From CAKZNE01 sp964485405 (GTDB lineage: Bacteria; Bacteroidota; Bacteroidia; Flavobacteriales; Schleiferiaceae): 64,000 nucleotides of DNA. The notes below the pieces were generated by a model. The model did no database searches and was not told where the DNA came from. It worked only from the letters and a program-made list of their open reading frames with translations. Shown piece after piece: positions 46,198 through 55,900 of the stretch. The DNA is taken from positions 30,282 through 94,281 of the forward strand of contig CAZAJG010000013.1 in NCBI GenBank assembly GCA_964485405.1, written 5' to 3'. The first letter of the stretch is position 1. The number at the start of each line of letters is the position of its first letter. The position numbers and the translations under genes were made by a program.

Positions 46198-47868
46198 TTA
46201 TTCTATAATTGAAGCAATAAGCTTTTTAGTATAATCCTCTTGCGGCTTATTGTAAACCTCATCCGCCAAACCAGACTCTATCAATTTCCCTTTCTGCATC
46301 ACCACAATGCGATCGCTGAAATACTTTACCACAGATAAATCGTGAGAAATAAAGAGGTAGGTGAAATTGTAGTCCTCTTTTAGGTCGTTGAGCAGGTTGA
46401 TGATTTGGGCTTGAACAGACACATCTAGAGCACTCACAGATTCGTCACAAACAATAAATTTTGGCTCTACAGCTAAAGCTCGGGCAATGCCTATTCGTTG
46501 CCTTTGTCCTCCAGAAAATTCGTGTGGATAGCGATCGTAGTGTTGTTCTTCCAAACCCACCTTTACCAGTAGCTCTTCTACCTCACTTTTGATGCTCTTA
46601 TCCCGATTGCTTCGATGCAGCTTTAAAACTTCGGCAATCGCTGAGCCAATGGTTATACGAGGATTTAAAGAAGAAAAAGGGTCTTGGAAAATGATCTGTA
46701 TTTCTTTGTGTAAGCTTCTCCATGCGCTCGAAGATTTTCTTGAGATATCCTCCCCCTCAAAAAACAACTCTCCTTTATTTGCCTTTTCCAGTCCAGCCAA
46801 TATTCTACCTAAGGTAGTTTTACCACAACCCGATTCTCCCACTAAGCCTAAGGACTCTCCAGGGTAAATAGAAAAACTCACTTCATCTACCGCTTTTACA
46901 TAGGAGGCATCTTTAGCAAACATAGAGGTTTTCCCTCCAAACCATTTTCGTAGATCTTTGATTTCAAAAAGAGCTTTGGTTTTTTGCTTTTCCAAAGCAC
47001 TCTCTCGCTTTTCAGAAGAACTTACCGTAGTTTTATCCCAGTCCTTTCCATCTAGGAAATCACTAACCAAAGGCAATCTTTTAAACCGAGTTTCTGCAGT
47101 AGGTCTACAAGACAAAAGACCCTTAGTGTATTCATTTTCTGGATTTTGAAAAAGCTCACCCGCAGCTTTGTACTCTTTTACCACCCCTTTGTACAGCACC
47201 AGAATATCGTCTGCAACCTCTTTGATTACAGCCAAATCGTGGGTAATAAAAATCATACCCATACCGTTCTCGTCCTGCAATTCTTTAAGGAGTTTTAGGA
47301 TATCGGCTTGTACCGTAACATCCAATGCCGTAGTTGGCTCATCTGCAATTAGTAGCTCCGGTTCACAAGCAATAGCCATAGCTATCATTACCCGTTGTTT
47401 TTGACCTCCACTTATTTGATGTGGATAGCTTTCTACGATTTCTGATGGTCGTGGCAACTTTACTTTTTTAAAAAGTTCCACCACTTTCTCCTGAGCTTGT
47501 TTTTTACTGATGCTCGTATGATTCATCAGGACTTCCATAACCTGCAAACCACACTTCATACTTGGGTTTAGAGCCGTCATAGGCTCTTGGAAAATCATAG
47601 AGATTTGTTTTCCACGTAAGGCTTGAAACTGCTTTTCACTCCGTTTTAGTAGCGCTTCTCCTTTCCATAAAATCGATCCTTCCACCTTCAAGTTTTCTCC
47701 TAGCAAACCCATAATGGCTAAACTTGAGAGCGACTTTCCAGAGCCTGACTCTCCTACAATCCCTAACGTTTTACCTGCATAAACTTTTGCATTTAAGCTC
47801 TGTACCAAAGTTTTTGTCCCAGCTGATATTCGCAAGTCATTGATCTGTAAAAGATTCTGTTCAGGCAT
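46198..47868 (-). CDS. Fused dual-ATPase of an oligopeptide/dipeptide ABC transporter
   Basis: A 556-residue protein with two ABC domains, equivalent to DppD/OppD and DppF/OppF joined (as in YejF/GsiA). Domain 1 has Walker A GESGSGKS (39-46), signature ISGGQKQR and Walker B LLIADEPTTALD. Domain 2 has Walker A GESGCGKT, signature FSGGQRQR and Walker B FIVCDESVSALD. The linker (about 255-305) contains the C-terminal oligopeptide-ABC segment. No permease or binding-protein gene is adjacent, so it is an orphan ATPase. Its start overlaps the exonuclease stop by 8 bp. Confidence 0.93.
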   Translation of the reverse strand: MPEQNLLQINDLRISAGTKTLVQSLNAKVYAGKTLGIVGESGSGKSLSSLAIMGLLGENLKVEGSILWKGEALLKRSEKQFQALRGKQISMIFQEPMTALNPSMKCGLQVMEVLMNHTSISKKQAQEKVVELFKKVKLPRPSEIVESYPHQISGGQKQRVMIAMAIACEPELLIADEPTTALDVTVQADILKLLKELQDENGMGMIFITHDLAVIKEVADDILVLYKGVVKEYKAAGELFQNPENEYTKGLLSCRPTAETRFKRLPLVSDFLDGKDWDKTTVSSSEKRESALEKQKTKALFEIKDLRKWFGGKTSMFAKDASYVKAVDEVSFSIYPGESLGLVGESGCGKTTLGRILAGLEKANKGELFFEGEDISRKSSSAWRSLHKEIQIIFQDPFSSLNPRITIGSAIAEVLKLHRSNRDKSIKSEVEELLVKVGLEEQHYDRYPHEFSGGQRQRIGIARALAVEPKFIVCDESVSALDVSVQAQIINLLNDLKEDYNFTYLFISHDLSVVKYFSDRIVVMQKGKLIESGLADEVYNKPQEDYTKKLIASIIE

Positions 47869-48583
47869 TTAATACAATTTCATCATCTGTTAAAGAAGGT
47901 AAACCTTCCATTTTTAGAAAAATTCGCGCTACGGTTACCGTATCTTTTTGGCAATATTCTGCAATTCGTTGCAAGTCGTTTTCTTCCCAGTATACCGCCC
48001 CTACTTTACTACCGTCAATATCGTCTTTTGGCGTGGGAATATCAAACAATGCCGCTAAGAGTTTTACACTGGAAAAATGTTTGTAATCGCCAAACTTCCA
48101 CATCTCCATGGTATCCAAATGCTTCACCTCCCAAGGCTTTAACCCACTGGTATTTAGCAGGCTTGGTAGTTTTATACCATGAACCACCATCCTTCTGGAT
48201 AAATAAGGGAAATCGAATTCTTTTCCGTTGTGTGCACATAAAAGATAAGTGCTGTCAAAATGATGGTAAAGCAAATCAGCAAAGTCCTGTAAAAGCTGCT
48301 TTTCATCGTGCCCGTAAAAGGATTTTATACGAAAGCTTCGTTTACCTTCCTTTTCGGTAAAAAAGCCACAGGATACGCAAACCACTTTTCCAAATTCTGC
48401 CATAATAGCGGCACGCTTCACATAAAAATCAGAAGGCGATTCATCTGCACCTCTTTGGTATTTGCTTTTTCCGTCCCAGAGCTCTTGCCAGCTTGGACTT
48501 AAATCTTGATACTTTGATTTTTGGCGTACCGTTTCAATATCTAGAAAAAGGATACGATTGGAGTCGGTTTGGTACAAAGGCAT
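47861..48583 (-). CDS. PolB-like 3'-5' exonuclease (DEDDy)
   Basis: A 240-residue protein of the DNA-polymerase-B exonuclease-like family (DNA_pol_B_exo2). The DEDDy residues are visible: D15 and E17 in LFLDIETV, the second Asp in HNGKEFDFPYLSRRM, and the YxxxD pair in YCQKDTVTVARIF. It would remove nucleotides from DNA 3' ends, probably in repair. The ABC ATPase gene overlaps its end; the microprotein gene lies 40 bp upstream. Confidence 0.85.
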   Translation of the reverse strand: MPLYQTDSNRILFLDIETVRQKSKYQDLSPSWQELWDGKSKYQRGADESPSDFYVKRAAIMAEFGKVVCVSCGFFTEKEGKRSFRIKSFYGHDEKQLLQDFADLLYHHFDSTYLLCAHNGKEFDFPYLSRRMVVHGIKLPSLLNTSGLKPWEVKHLDTMEMWKFGDYKHFSSVKLLAALFDIPTPKDDIDGSKVGAVYWEENDLQRIAEYCQKDTVTVARIFLKMEGLPSLTDDEIVLNA

Positions 48584-48623
48584 AGAATGAGAGTAAAGTT
48601 AAAACTTGTTTCTCCTAGACGTT

Positions 48624-48746
48624 TTATTCTTTTTCTTCCTCTTTTTTATCTTCCTCTACAGCTTCTATTTCTACAAAAGACATATTCTCTAACAGCCCAA
48701 GTACAAAGGAAACTTTGTGCTCTTTAATGTCAATAATATATTTCAT
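48624..48746 (-). CDS. 40-residue antitoxin-like microprotein
   Basis: From an ATG at 48746 a frame of 40 codons ends with TAA at 48624. The start overlaps the stop of the arginase-family gene as ATGA, so it is translationally coupled. The sequence starts MKYIIDIKEHKVSFVLGLLE and ends in a Glu/Lys-rich tail (EEDKKEEEKE). Small orphan proteins with the pattern of a beta strand plus short helix (V-x-FV-x-x-LL) followed by an acidic tail are common in Bacteroidota and are often labelled antitoxin-like. No toxin gene is adjacent. Confidence 0.6.
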   Translation of the reverse strand: MKYIIDIKEHKVSFVLGLLENMSFVEIEAVEEDKKEEEKE

Positions 48747-49777
48747 TCTTCCCCGTGTTTATAGTGTAATAAATTACTCAACTTATACAGTAAGCGAGCC
48801 CCTACATTGGCATCCCATTCATCATTTCCCGGAGATACTTCCACTAGATCTATCCCGATAATTTCCCGACCACTTTTCACCAGCATTTCTAAAAGAAACA
48901 AGGTTTCTTCCACCTCAAGACCTCCTGCCACAGGGGTTCCTGTATTTGGGCACAACTTAGGGTCTAAACCATCTATATCAAAACTGATGTACACTTTTTG
49001 TGGAAGTTTAGATATTATCTTCTCGCATTGTGCAACCCAATGCGTACCCTCATATTGTTGGTGTTTCAGCTCCTTATCGTAGAAAGTAACAATGCGCCCT
49101 TGAGATTGTTGAATCCTCTCACTTTCCTCTTGACAGTAATCCCGTATTCCAACCTGGACCAAACGCTCCACATTCTCTTTTTTCAAAGCATTATACATGA
49201 TGGAAGCGTGAGAATAGGTAAACCCTTCATACGCCTCTCGTAAATCCGCATGGGCGTCAATTTGAAGAATACCAAAGCTTGGGTGTGCCTCAGAAAGTGC
49301 GTGAATGTAGCCTAGTGATGTGCTATGATCACCTCCTAGTAAAACTGTTTTTTTACCTTTTTGTATGAGCTTCCTCGTTTCCTTTTTCACCCAGTCTACC
49401 ATCTCTGCACATCCTTCATTCAGCTGCTCCAGATCATCCTGTTTTTCATTCCCATCAAAAAGATCTTGCAGGTATTCCTCAGCCAATTTTCTAAGCCTTT
49501 CATTTTTTGCCTGCATCTCCTCACTCAACTCTCGCATAAAGGCTCCATGCCTCCATGCGTTGGGAACAAAAGGATCGTATAAATCAACCTGAAGCGAAGC
49601 TTTCTTTATGGCAGTTGGAGCCTTGGCTGTGCCCGGTTTGTAGGAAACCGTTACCTCCCAGGGAACAGGAAGTACCACTACTTCCGATTCATCTTCGGTA
49701 AAAGGCAACCCAAATAGGTTATTGTTTTCAGCAAACCCGTTGGGATCAAAACCTTCAATTTTCTCTTTTTTGGTCAT
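48743..49777 (-). CDS. Arginase/agmatinase/formiminoglutamase family enzyme
   Basis: A 344-residue ureohydrolase. The Mn ligands are visible: H151 in LLGGDHS, D174, H176 and D178 in QIDAHAD, and D267 and D269 in SFDIDGLDP. It therefore should hydrolyse a guanidino compound to urea and amine. Agmatine is the likely substrate, because an arginine decarboxylase gene lies 6 kb away and the family form with a long N-terminal extension (about 35 residues) is typical of Bacteroidota agmatinase. Arginase or formiminoglutamase activity cannot be excluded. Confidence 0.88.
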   Translation of the reverse strand: MTKKEKIEGFDPNGFAENNNLFGLPFTEDESEVVVLPVPWEVTVSYKPGTAKAPTAIKKASLQVDLYDPFVPNAWRHGAFMRELSEEMQAKNERLRKLAEEYLQDLFDGNEKQDDLEQLNEGCAEMVDWVKKETRKLIQKGKKTVLLGGDHSTSLGYIHALSEAHPSFGILQIDAHADLREAYEGFTYSHASIMYNALKKENVERLVQVGIRDYCQEESERIQQSQGRIVTFYDKELKHQQYEGTHWVAQCEKIISKLPQKVYISFDIDGLDPKLCPNTGTPVAGGLEVEETLFLLEMLVKSGREIIGIDLVEVSPGNDEWDANVGARLLYKLSNLLHYKHGEE

Positions 49778-49835
49778 TTATGATATGCACGCTTAATATC
49801 GGCTTTTAAAAATACCTGTTTTTACTAAGCTCGTA

Positions 49836-49849
49836 AAAGGCTAGCCTTT
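49836..49849 (-). terminator. Short hairpin after the lamin-tail gene
   Basis: AAAGG, CTAG, CCTTT is a perfect palindrome 6 bp beyond the lamin-tail stop codon. On the minus strand it is followed by TTTT. The stem is only five pairs plus a self-complementary centre, so it is a weak terminator candidate. Confidence 0.35.
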
Positions 49850-49855
49850 AAATTT

Positions 49856-52743
49856 TTATCGACTCAGCACGCAGACCTCCTTAATAGAGCCTTGCACACC
49901 ATCTTCATGTAAATATTCAAGTGTAACAATGTATATTCCTGATTTTAAATTTAATCCATCGTCATCTGTTCCATCCCATTTCACCCAACCCTCTTGAGCA
50001 ACAATTTGGTTATCCATTAATACTTTAAGGTCATTACCTTCTGTATTCCAAACTTTTATAGAAACAGAATAATTACTTTTTGGAAAACTATAGCCAAAAG
50101 TGGTAAAATCCTCAAATCCGTCTTGATTTGGTGTAAATACTTTCGGATTCACATCAAATTTTGAATTCAAGTTGGGTATAAACTTTTGACTATTCTCTGA
50201 GCTTGGTGTACCGTAACCAAAAGTAGAAGCTGCGCTTTGCCAATTTTCGGGAGTATTGGTTTCTGCGTAATAATCAATTCTCTCCAAGCTTACACCTTCA
50301 TTATCATCCAAATTGGAAGCGTGATTGTCTTCTGAGTAAATCAGTTGATCAATCAATTTAAAATTGGAGCTGCTTAACGCAATGCTTCCTTCATCATCAT
50401 CCATCAATGGAAGGTTGGCTACCTCTATCATCCAGTCTGGATTTTGTATGGTATAATTGGCACTAACAAATGCCGTATCTTCTGTAAAGACTAAAAACTC
50501 TCCCGGAAAAAAGAGTCTGCTTGATTCTTGAATACGCTCCACATTTGAAATTTGATTTAGCGCCACATCCATATTTCCAAGATAGAGTTTTGATAAATCA
50601 AACACCTTATTGCTGAGATTAAACAATTCTACATAATCCGAACCGCCAACACTGGGGTTAAAAAGCACTTCGTTTAGTATTAATTCGCCCGGGTTTGGTG
50701 TTTCAGGAATGCCAAAAATGAGGGAATCCAAATCCGCTGTATTTCCAAAGCAATCTTGCCAAAAATTCTTTAGGATAAGACGATAAACAACAGACTCTTG
50801 AAGGTTTTCCTTAAAAATCAGAGCTGTGTTTTTACGTTGATGATCTGAGAAGAATACACTGTCTAAAGTAAGATTGGGTGTAAATGAATAATGGCTTGGG
50901 TTTAAAGCCATCTCTCCATCTAAGCCTTCTGAAAAATGAAGAACTATATGATTCAAATTTTCTATTGAAACCCATAGGAGCCTAGGTTTCACTTTATCTT
51001 CTCTTCGCTCAAATATACTATTTAGTGCACCTGGCGTCCCTCCAATTTCATTTATACTGGCCCTCCAATTGCTTTCATCTTCACAAACCCAATCGGGGTC
51101 TATTTTTTCCAAAGCCCAACCGCCATCTTGCTTGTTTTCATCTTTATACCAGAGCGAAGTGTAAGACACCGAGCTAATGAGTTCCTCATTACTTGAAAAC
51201 AAGGATACACTTCCTGAACTGTTGGTTAAAGCAGATTCGGAAATGGGCAAAGTCAAAATCTCAGAACTGTTTGGGAAACTTGTATCTGCTTCCTCACTAA
51301 CCAATAGCACGTAAGAGTTTGAGGATAAAGTATAGTCGTTTAATGCCTCTTGCTTAGAACCAATTTCTAATCTCCAATTCTTGAGATTTATCTCAAACGG
51401 ACTTCTGTTGTATAATTCAATGTATTCCGTTTCCGGCAAACGGTTTACGAGCCCTCCCACTGTTGGTTCTGGATCTAACATGAGCTCATTAATAACTACA
51501 TCTCCAAACTTGGGCTTGTAGTAAGTAAAGCTAACCGTATCTATTTCCGTGTACCCTAGCGTGTCTTCAATTCCATTTACGATTAAGCTATAAACCGTGC
51601 TATCTTTCAAAGAGCTGTTCAACTTTAGCTCAACCAACCTTTTATTATCCTGGTTTCTTTTACTCCGGAGTGGGAATCCAATTTGAGGGTCAATCTTTGT
51701 ATTGAGATTGTCTAAAGCGCTGTTATAAGCAACTTCATTTTTAAAAAGGAGTGTTAGGGTATCCTTGTCGATTACATTCAACACCTCAACTTTTGGTGGT
51801 GGATTTTTAACCGTAAAAGCAGCAGAAACAGAGTCGGTGTTTCCAAACTTATCTTGTATTCCTATAGCTTCAATTTGGTAATTTACCCCATAACTCAACT
51901 CATTTTGAAACTCCAACTCCACCCTAAAAGTGTTTATCGTATCACGCATAGCATATATGGGGTTTTGCAAATTTGGAAACAGTTGATAGTTTGTCAAAAC
52001 CTCACTGCTCATTTTTTCAACTTCCTCATTAAAAATAGTTGAACCCTATTGTTATAAACTTGTTTTATAGAATCTAATGTAGGGCCTATAGTATCCTGAA
52101 GTGCTTTTCCAGAACCCGAAAAGTTGTCGAAATAGAATTTATCTCCTCTTGTTTTGGTAAAAAAACAGCTTACTCCAAAAAAGGAGCTTCCCATTTGTGT
52201 AGAGTCTATTCCGTTTGCTACCGTCTTAAATACTCCGGACGAATCCAAAGCTACCGTCCATAAACCGTTGGCACTTCTATCTACTTTTACGCGAACATCT
52301 ACACTACTCAAATTCAATAAACCGCTATTACTCTCTGCAACCAACGAACTTGTGCTTCCTTGTTGTTTATATAAACTGATTTTATCTGAAGAGCTACCGC
52401 CAAAGGATAGAAAAAAGGCCTGCTGCGGATCTTGAAGATCCGACTGATCACTCATCAAATAAACCTTGGAATAGTTGCTGGTAGAAGGGTTAAAGTCCAT
52501 TTTTAAATCAAATAGCCAGCTCCCACTATACGCAATAACACTGGGTGTTGTTAAATGCGCAGACCCCGCTGAATTCGCATTTAATTGGAGTTGCTTTGCT
52601 GTATTCACGATAAAAATGGAATCGCTTCCTACCCACGCTGGATTTTGAGTATAGTTGCTATCGTTAAAACTGTCTGTCCAAGAAAATTGAGCGAGAAGCC
52701 CCAAGGGGAGCAAAGTGAGTAAGAGAGCGTATTTCATAACCAA
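49856..52743 (-). pseudogene. Lamin-tail-domain surface protein, split by a 1-bp frameshift
   Basis: Two adjoining frames (52743-52009 and 52012-49856) read as one protein of about 962 residues if one base is added. The first ends VQLFLMRKLKK; adding one T to the A5/T5 run at 52031-52035 gives VQLFFNEEVEKMSSEVL, a normal Ig-like (Big_5) strand running into the second frame. Architecture: signal peptide (YALLLTLLPLGLLAQ), a jelly-roll N-terminal domain, Ig-like domains, two lamin-tail domains (VVINELMLDPEP and LILNEVLFNPSVGG), and a C-terminal FlgD/T9SS-like domain (WDGTDDDGLNLKSGIYIV). It would be exported through T9SS. Homopolymer location suggests a read error or phase switching. Confidence 0.8.
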
Positions 52744-52803
52744 ATTTTAAACCTAAATTTGACGTCTTAATTGAGATAACTACTGCATCTTAAATCTGAA
52801 AAC

Positions 52804-53808
52804 ATGAGAATAGCTGTTGTTGGAGCAACCGGAATGGTAGGACAAGAAATGCTTAAAGTTTTGGAAGAGCGAAAGCTTCCTATTAGCGAATTACTGCTTG
52901 TAGCTTCGGCCAAATCGGTAGGTAAAACCCTCTCTTTTATGGGTAAATCCTATACCATTATTTCCATGGAAGATGCTATTGCTGCTCAACCAAACATTGC
53001 TATTTTCTCAGCAGGAGGCTCTACCTCTTTGGAGTATGCGCCAAAATTTGCAGAAGCAGGTTGCACGGTGGTAGACAACTCATCCGCTTGGAGAATGGAT
53101 CCAGACAAAAAGTTGGTTGTTCCTGAAATTAATGGTCACCTTCTCACCAAAGAGGATAAGATTATCGCAAACCCCAACTGCTCCACCATTCAATTGGTGA
53201 TGGTTTTAAAACCGCTACACGAAGCATACCGTATAAAAAGAGTGGTGATTAGTACCTATCAAAGCATTTCAGGTACGGGTGTTAAAGCGGTTAACCAAAT
53301 GGAGAATGAAAGAAGTGAAGCTCAAGGTGAAATGGCTTATCCTTATCCAATTGATAAAAACTGTTTGCCGCATTGCGATGTGTTTTTAGAGAATGGTTAT
53401 ACCAAGGAAGAGATGAAACTCACCAACGAAACAAAGAAAATATTGAACGATGATACGGTATTGGTTAGCGCTACTGCAGTGCGTGTTCCAGTGGTTGGAG
53501 GTCATTCTGAAAGCGTAAATATTGAATTTGAAAAGGAGTATCATACTGGAGATGTAAGAAAGCTTTTAGCCGAAACTCCGGGTGTAACGGTTCAGGATAA
53601 TCCGGATACCAATACTTATCCCATGCCGCTTTATGCCCAAGGAAAAGACGATGTATTTGTGGGAAGGATTAGACGAGATTTAACGCAAATAAATACTTTA
53701 AACGCTTGGATTGTATCGGATAATCTAAGAAAAGGAGCCGCTACTAACGCGGTTCAAATTGTAGAATACCTCATCAATCAAGGAAAACACCAAGCGATTG
53801 AGTCGTAA
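52804..53808 (+). CDS. asd: Aspartate-semialdehyde dehydrogenase
   Basis: A 334-residue enzyme that reduces aspartyl phosphate to aspartate semialdehyde for lysine, threonine, methionine and diaminopimelate synthesis. GATGMVGQEMLKVL (7-20) is the NADP loop, IANPNCSTIQ holds the catalytic Cys126, and VPVVGGHSESVN carries the conserved His. Length is normal. A possible -7 box TAAATTTG lies at 52754-52761. Confidence 0.96.
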   Translation: MRIAVVGATGMVGQEMLKVLEERKLPISELLLVASAKSVGKTLSFMGKSYTIISMEDAIAAQPNIAIFSAGGSTSLEYAPKFAEAGCTVVDNSSAWRMDPDKKLVVPEINGHLLTKEDKIIANPNCSTIQLVMVLKPLHEAYRIKRVVISTYQSISGTGVKAVNQMENERSEAQGEMAYPYPIDKNCLPHCDVFLENGYTKEEMKLTNETKKILNDDTVLVSATAVRVPVVGGHSESVNIEFEKEYHTGDVRKLLAETPGVTVQDNPDTNTYPMPLYAQGKDDVFVGRIRRDLTQINTLNAWIVSDNLRKGAATNAVQIVEYLINQGKHQAIES

Positions 53809-53921
53809 GGGTGACAATATGTAAGCTCTGTTATTTTTTTTGATAGAAAGGTCAAAAACAAGACCTTGCGCAACAACCTTTTAGTGCCAAATTTGTTATG
53901 TACTTAGCAAAGAATTAAAAG

Positions 53922-54482
53922 ATGAAAAAGCTTTTATTAGTAGGCGTGTTATTAAGCACAGCCTTTATTACAAACGCACAGAACAAGAAACAGAAAACCA
54001 TGGAACGCGCATTATTTGCCTCAGGTTGTTATTGGGGCACTGAATATTATTTACAAAAAGCAGAGGGTGTTATCTCCACCACGGTAGGCTATACCGGTGG
54101 TCATGTAGAAAACCCAACGTATAGGGAGGTTTGCACAGGTACAACCGGACATGCGGAAACAGTAGAGGTTGTTTACGATCCCACTAAAACGGATTTTGAA
54201 ACCTTAGCGCGTTTGTTTTTTGAAACACACGATCCTACCCAAGTAAACCGCCAAGGACCAGATGTTGGAGAGCAATATAGATCGGCCTTGTTTTACTTGA
54301 ATGAAGATCAAAAAAACATAGCCAATAAGCTAGTAGGCGAATTGGAAGCTAAAGGAAATAAGGTGGCTACGGAAATTACAAAGGCCACTACCTTTTACGC
54401 TGAACAACAAGACTACCATCAGGATTATTACGACAAAAAAGGAGGCACTCCTTATTGTCATGCCTATACCAAACGATTTTAA
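53922..54482 (+). CDS. msrA: Exported peptide-methionine (S)-S-oxide reductase MsrA
   Basis: A 186-residue enzyme that reduces methionine-S-sulfoxide in proteins. The ATG at 53922 adds a signal peptide (KLLLVGVLLSTAFITNAQ), so this MsrA should be periplasmic. A second ATG at codon 27 would give a cytoplasmic form. The active site is SGCYWGTEYYL, with Tyr in place of the more common Phe of GCFWG. GYTGG, HAETVEVVYDP and the C-terminal PYCHAY with the resolving Cys are present. Upstream TTGC (53866-53869) and CAAATTTG (53889-53896), 19 nt apart, are a near-consensus promoter. Confidence 0.94.
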   Translation: MKKLLLVGVLLSTAFITNAQNKKQKTMERALFASGCYWGTEYYLQKAEGVISTTVGYTGGHVENPTYREVCTGTTGHAETVEVVYDPTKTDFETLARLFFETHDPTQVNRQGPDVGEQYRSALFYLNEDQKNIANKLVGELEAKGNKVATEITKATTFYAEQQDYHQDYYDKKGGTPYCHAYTKRF

Positions 54483-54500
54483 TGGGTTGGGAAGACTCAC

Positions 54501-54542
54501 AAAAAATGGCCTTCTTCTTTTATTGAAGTAAGGCCATTTTTT
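54501..54542. terminator. Bidirectional intrinsic terminator between msrA and the convergent gene
   Basis: AAAAAATGGCCTT and AAGGCCATTTTTT are perfect complements around a CTTC/GAAG inner stem and a TTTTATT loop. The A and T runs on the two sides make it work on both strands, and it lies between two convergent genes, overlapping the stop codon of the minus-strand gene. Confidence 0.9.
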
Positions 54543-54837
54543 AATCTTCTAAAGCGGTAACATCTGGCGCTTCGGGAGTAGTCTCCGATTTTACATCATC
54601 GTCTTCCTCCAAAAAAGCATCAATTTTTCGGTCCATCTCCATGCCTACTTTTATCAAGTACTTGGTATCGCTGGTTTCAATAGGCACCGTAGTAACCGTT
54701 TCTCCTTTTGAATTTTGGAATTTGATAATGTCTTCCTCATATCCGTAGGGATACTTTTCGGTAAACAATTCTAGAATTTCGCTTGTAACGTTTTTGTAAT
54801 CAATTATTACTTTTTTTTTGTTGGTTGATTTTTGCAT
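54541..54837 (-). CDS. Conserved small protein of unknown function
   Basis: A 98-residue protein with a basic start (MQKSTNKKKVIIDYKNVTSE), a compact middle ELFTEKYPYGYEEDIIKFQN, and an acidic tail. No known domain recognised. The gene ends in the bidirectional terminator and begins 23 bp after the deoxyhypusine-synthase-like gene, so it is the last gene of that operon. A regulatory or assembly role in polyamine metabolism would be a guess from position. Confidence 0.75.
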   Translation of the reverse strand: MQKSTNKKKVIIDYKNVTSEILELFTEKYPYGYEEDIIKFQNSKGETVTTVPIETSDTKYLIKVGMEMDRKIDAFLEEDDDVKSETTPEAPDVTALED

Positions 54838-54860
54838 GAGTGAGAGTTTTTGAAGAATCG

Positions 54861-55841
54861 TCAGTAATTCAATAGCCAGGCAAATATTAGCGGTGCTACA
54901 ATCGTAGCATCCGACTCAACAATAAACTTTGGAGTATCTACATCCAGTTTACCCCAAGTTATTTTTTCGTTAGGAACTGCTCCAGAGTAAGATCCGTAGC
55001 TGGTGGTTGAATCTGAGATTTGGCAGAAATAACTCCAAAAAGGAATGTCTTCCATTTCTAAATCTTGATATAACATAGGCACCACACAAATTGGAAAATC
55101 TCCAGCTATGCCTCCTCCAATTTGGAAAAAGCCAACGCCTCTCCCTTTTGAATTTTGCACATACCAGTCCGCTAACCAGGTCATATATTCAATACCACTT
55201 TTTACAGTGGTCGGTATTAATTCTCCTTTAATACAGTAGGAAGCAAAAATGTTACCCATGGTACTATCTTCCCAGCCTGGGCAGATAATAGGGAGGTTTT
55301 TCTCTGCGGCCGCCAACATCCAGCTGTCTTGCGGGTCAATTTCGTAATACTGTTCTAAAACACCACTCAACAGCATCTTATACATAAACTCATGTGGTAA
55401 TAGTCGCTCCCCACTCGCTTCTGCATCTTTCCACAACTTAAAGATATGCTTTTGCAGCCTTCTAAACGCCTCTTCCTCAGGGATACAAGTATCTGTAACC
55501 CGGTTGTAGCCCTTCTCCAATAAATCCATTTCTTCCTGAGGGCTTAAGTCGCGATAATGAGGAACACGCTTGTAGTGTTTATGCGCCACCAGGTTCATTA
55601 TGTCTTCTTCTAAATTGGCACCGGTGCAGGATATAATCTGCACTTTATCTTGACGAATCATTTCAGCCAAGGTTTTCCCCAACTCTGCGGTGCTCATGGC
55701 TCCTGCCAAGGTGATCATCATTTTACCCCCTTCTTCCAAATGCGTTTCATAAGCTTTGGCGGCATCCATTAAAGCGGCAGCATTAAAGTGTAAATAATTG
55801 TTTTCTATAAACTTAGAAATGCTATTTCTCTCTTTCCCCAT
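54861..55841 (-). CDS. Deoxyhypusine synthase family protein
   Basis: A 326-residue NAD-dependent enzyme of the DHS fold. MMITLAGAMSTAELGKTLAEMI is the first signature, IISCTGANLEEDI the NAD-binding region, and K298 in EKITWGKLDVD matches the catalytic Lys (WGK motif) of deoxyhypusine synthase. Bacteria lack eIF5A, so the bacterial branch is thought to make homospermidine or other polyamines by transferring a butylamine group. The gene lies 59 bp downstream of speA, supporting a polyamine role. The acceptor substrate is not known. Confidence 0.9.
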   Translation of the reverse strand: MGKERNSISKFIENNYLHFNAAALMDAAKAYETHLEEGGKMMITLAGAMSTAELGKTLAEMIRQDKVQIISCTGANLEEDIMNLVAHKHYKRVPHYRDLSPQEEMDLLEKGYNRVTDTCIPEEEAFRRLQKHIFKLWKDAEASGERLLPHEFMYKMLLSGVLEQYYEIDPQDSWMLAAAEKNLPIICPGWEDSTMGNIFASYCIKGELIPTTVKSGIEYMTWLADWYVQNSKGRGVGFFQIGGGIAGDFPICVVPMLYQDLEMEDIPFWSYFCQISDSTTSYGSYSGAVPNEKITWGKLDVDTPKFIVESDATIVAPLIFAWLLNY

Positions 55842-55900
55842 AGTGGTGTTTGTCTATTGCAATATTTTAAAATTGCTTCAATAATTCATGTTAAGTTTAC

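Noticed and set aside
46198..47868. Two separate ABC ATPase genes
   Set aside because: One continuous frame covers both ABC domains with a normal linker, as in known fused oligopeptide ATPases.
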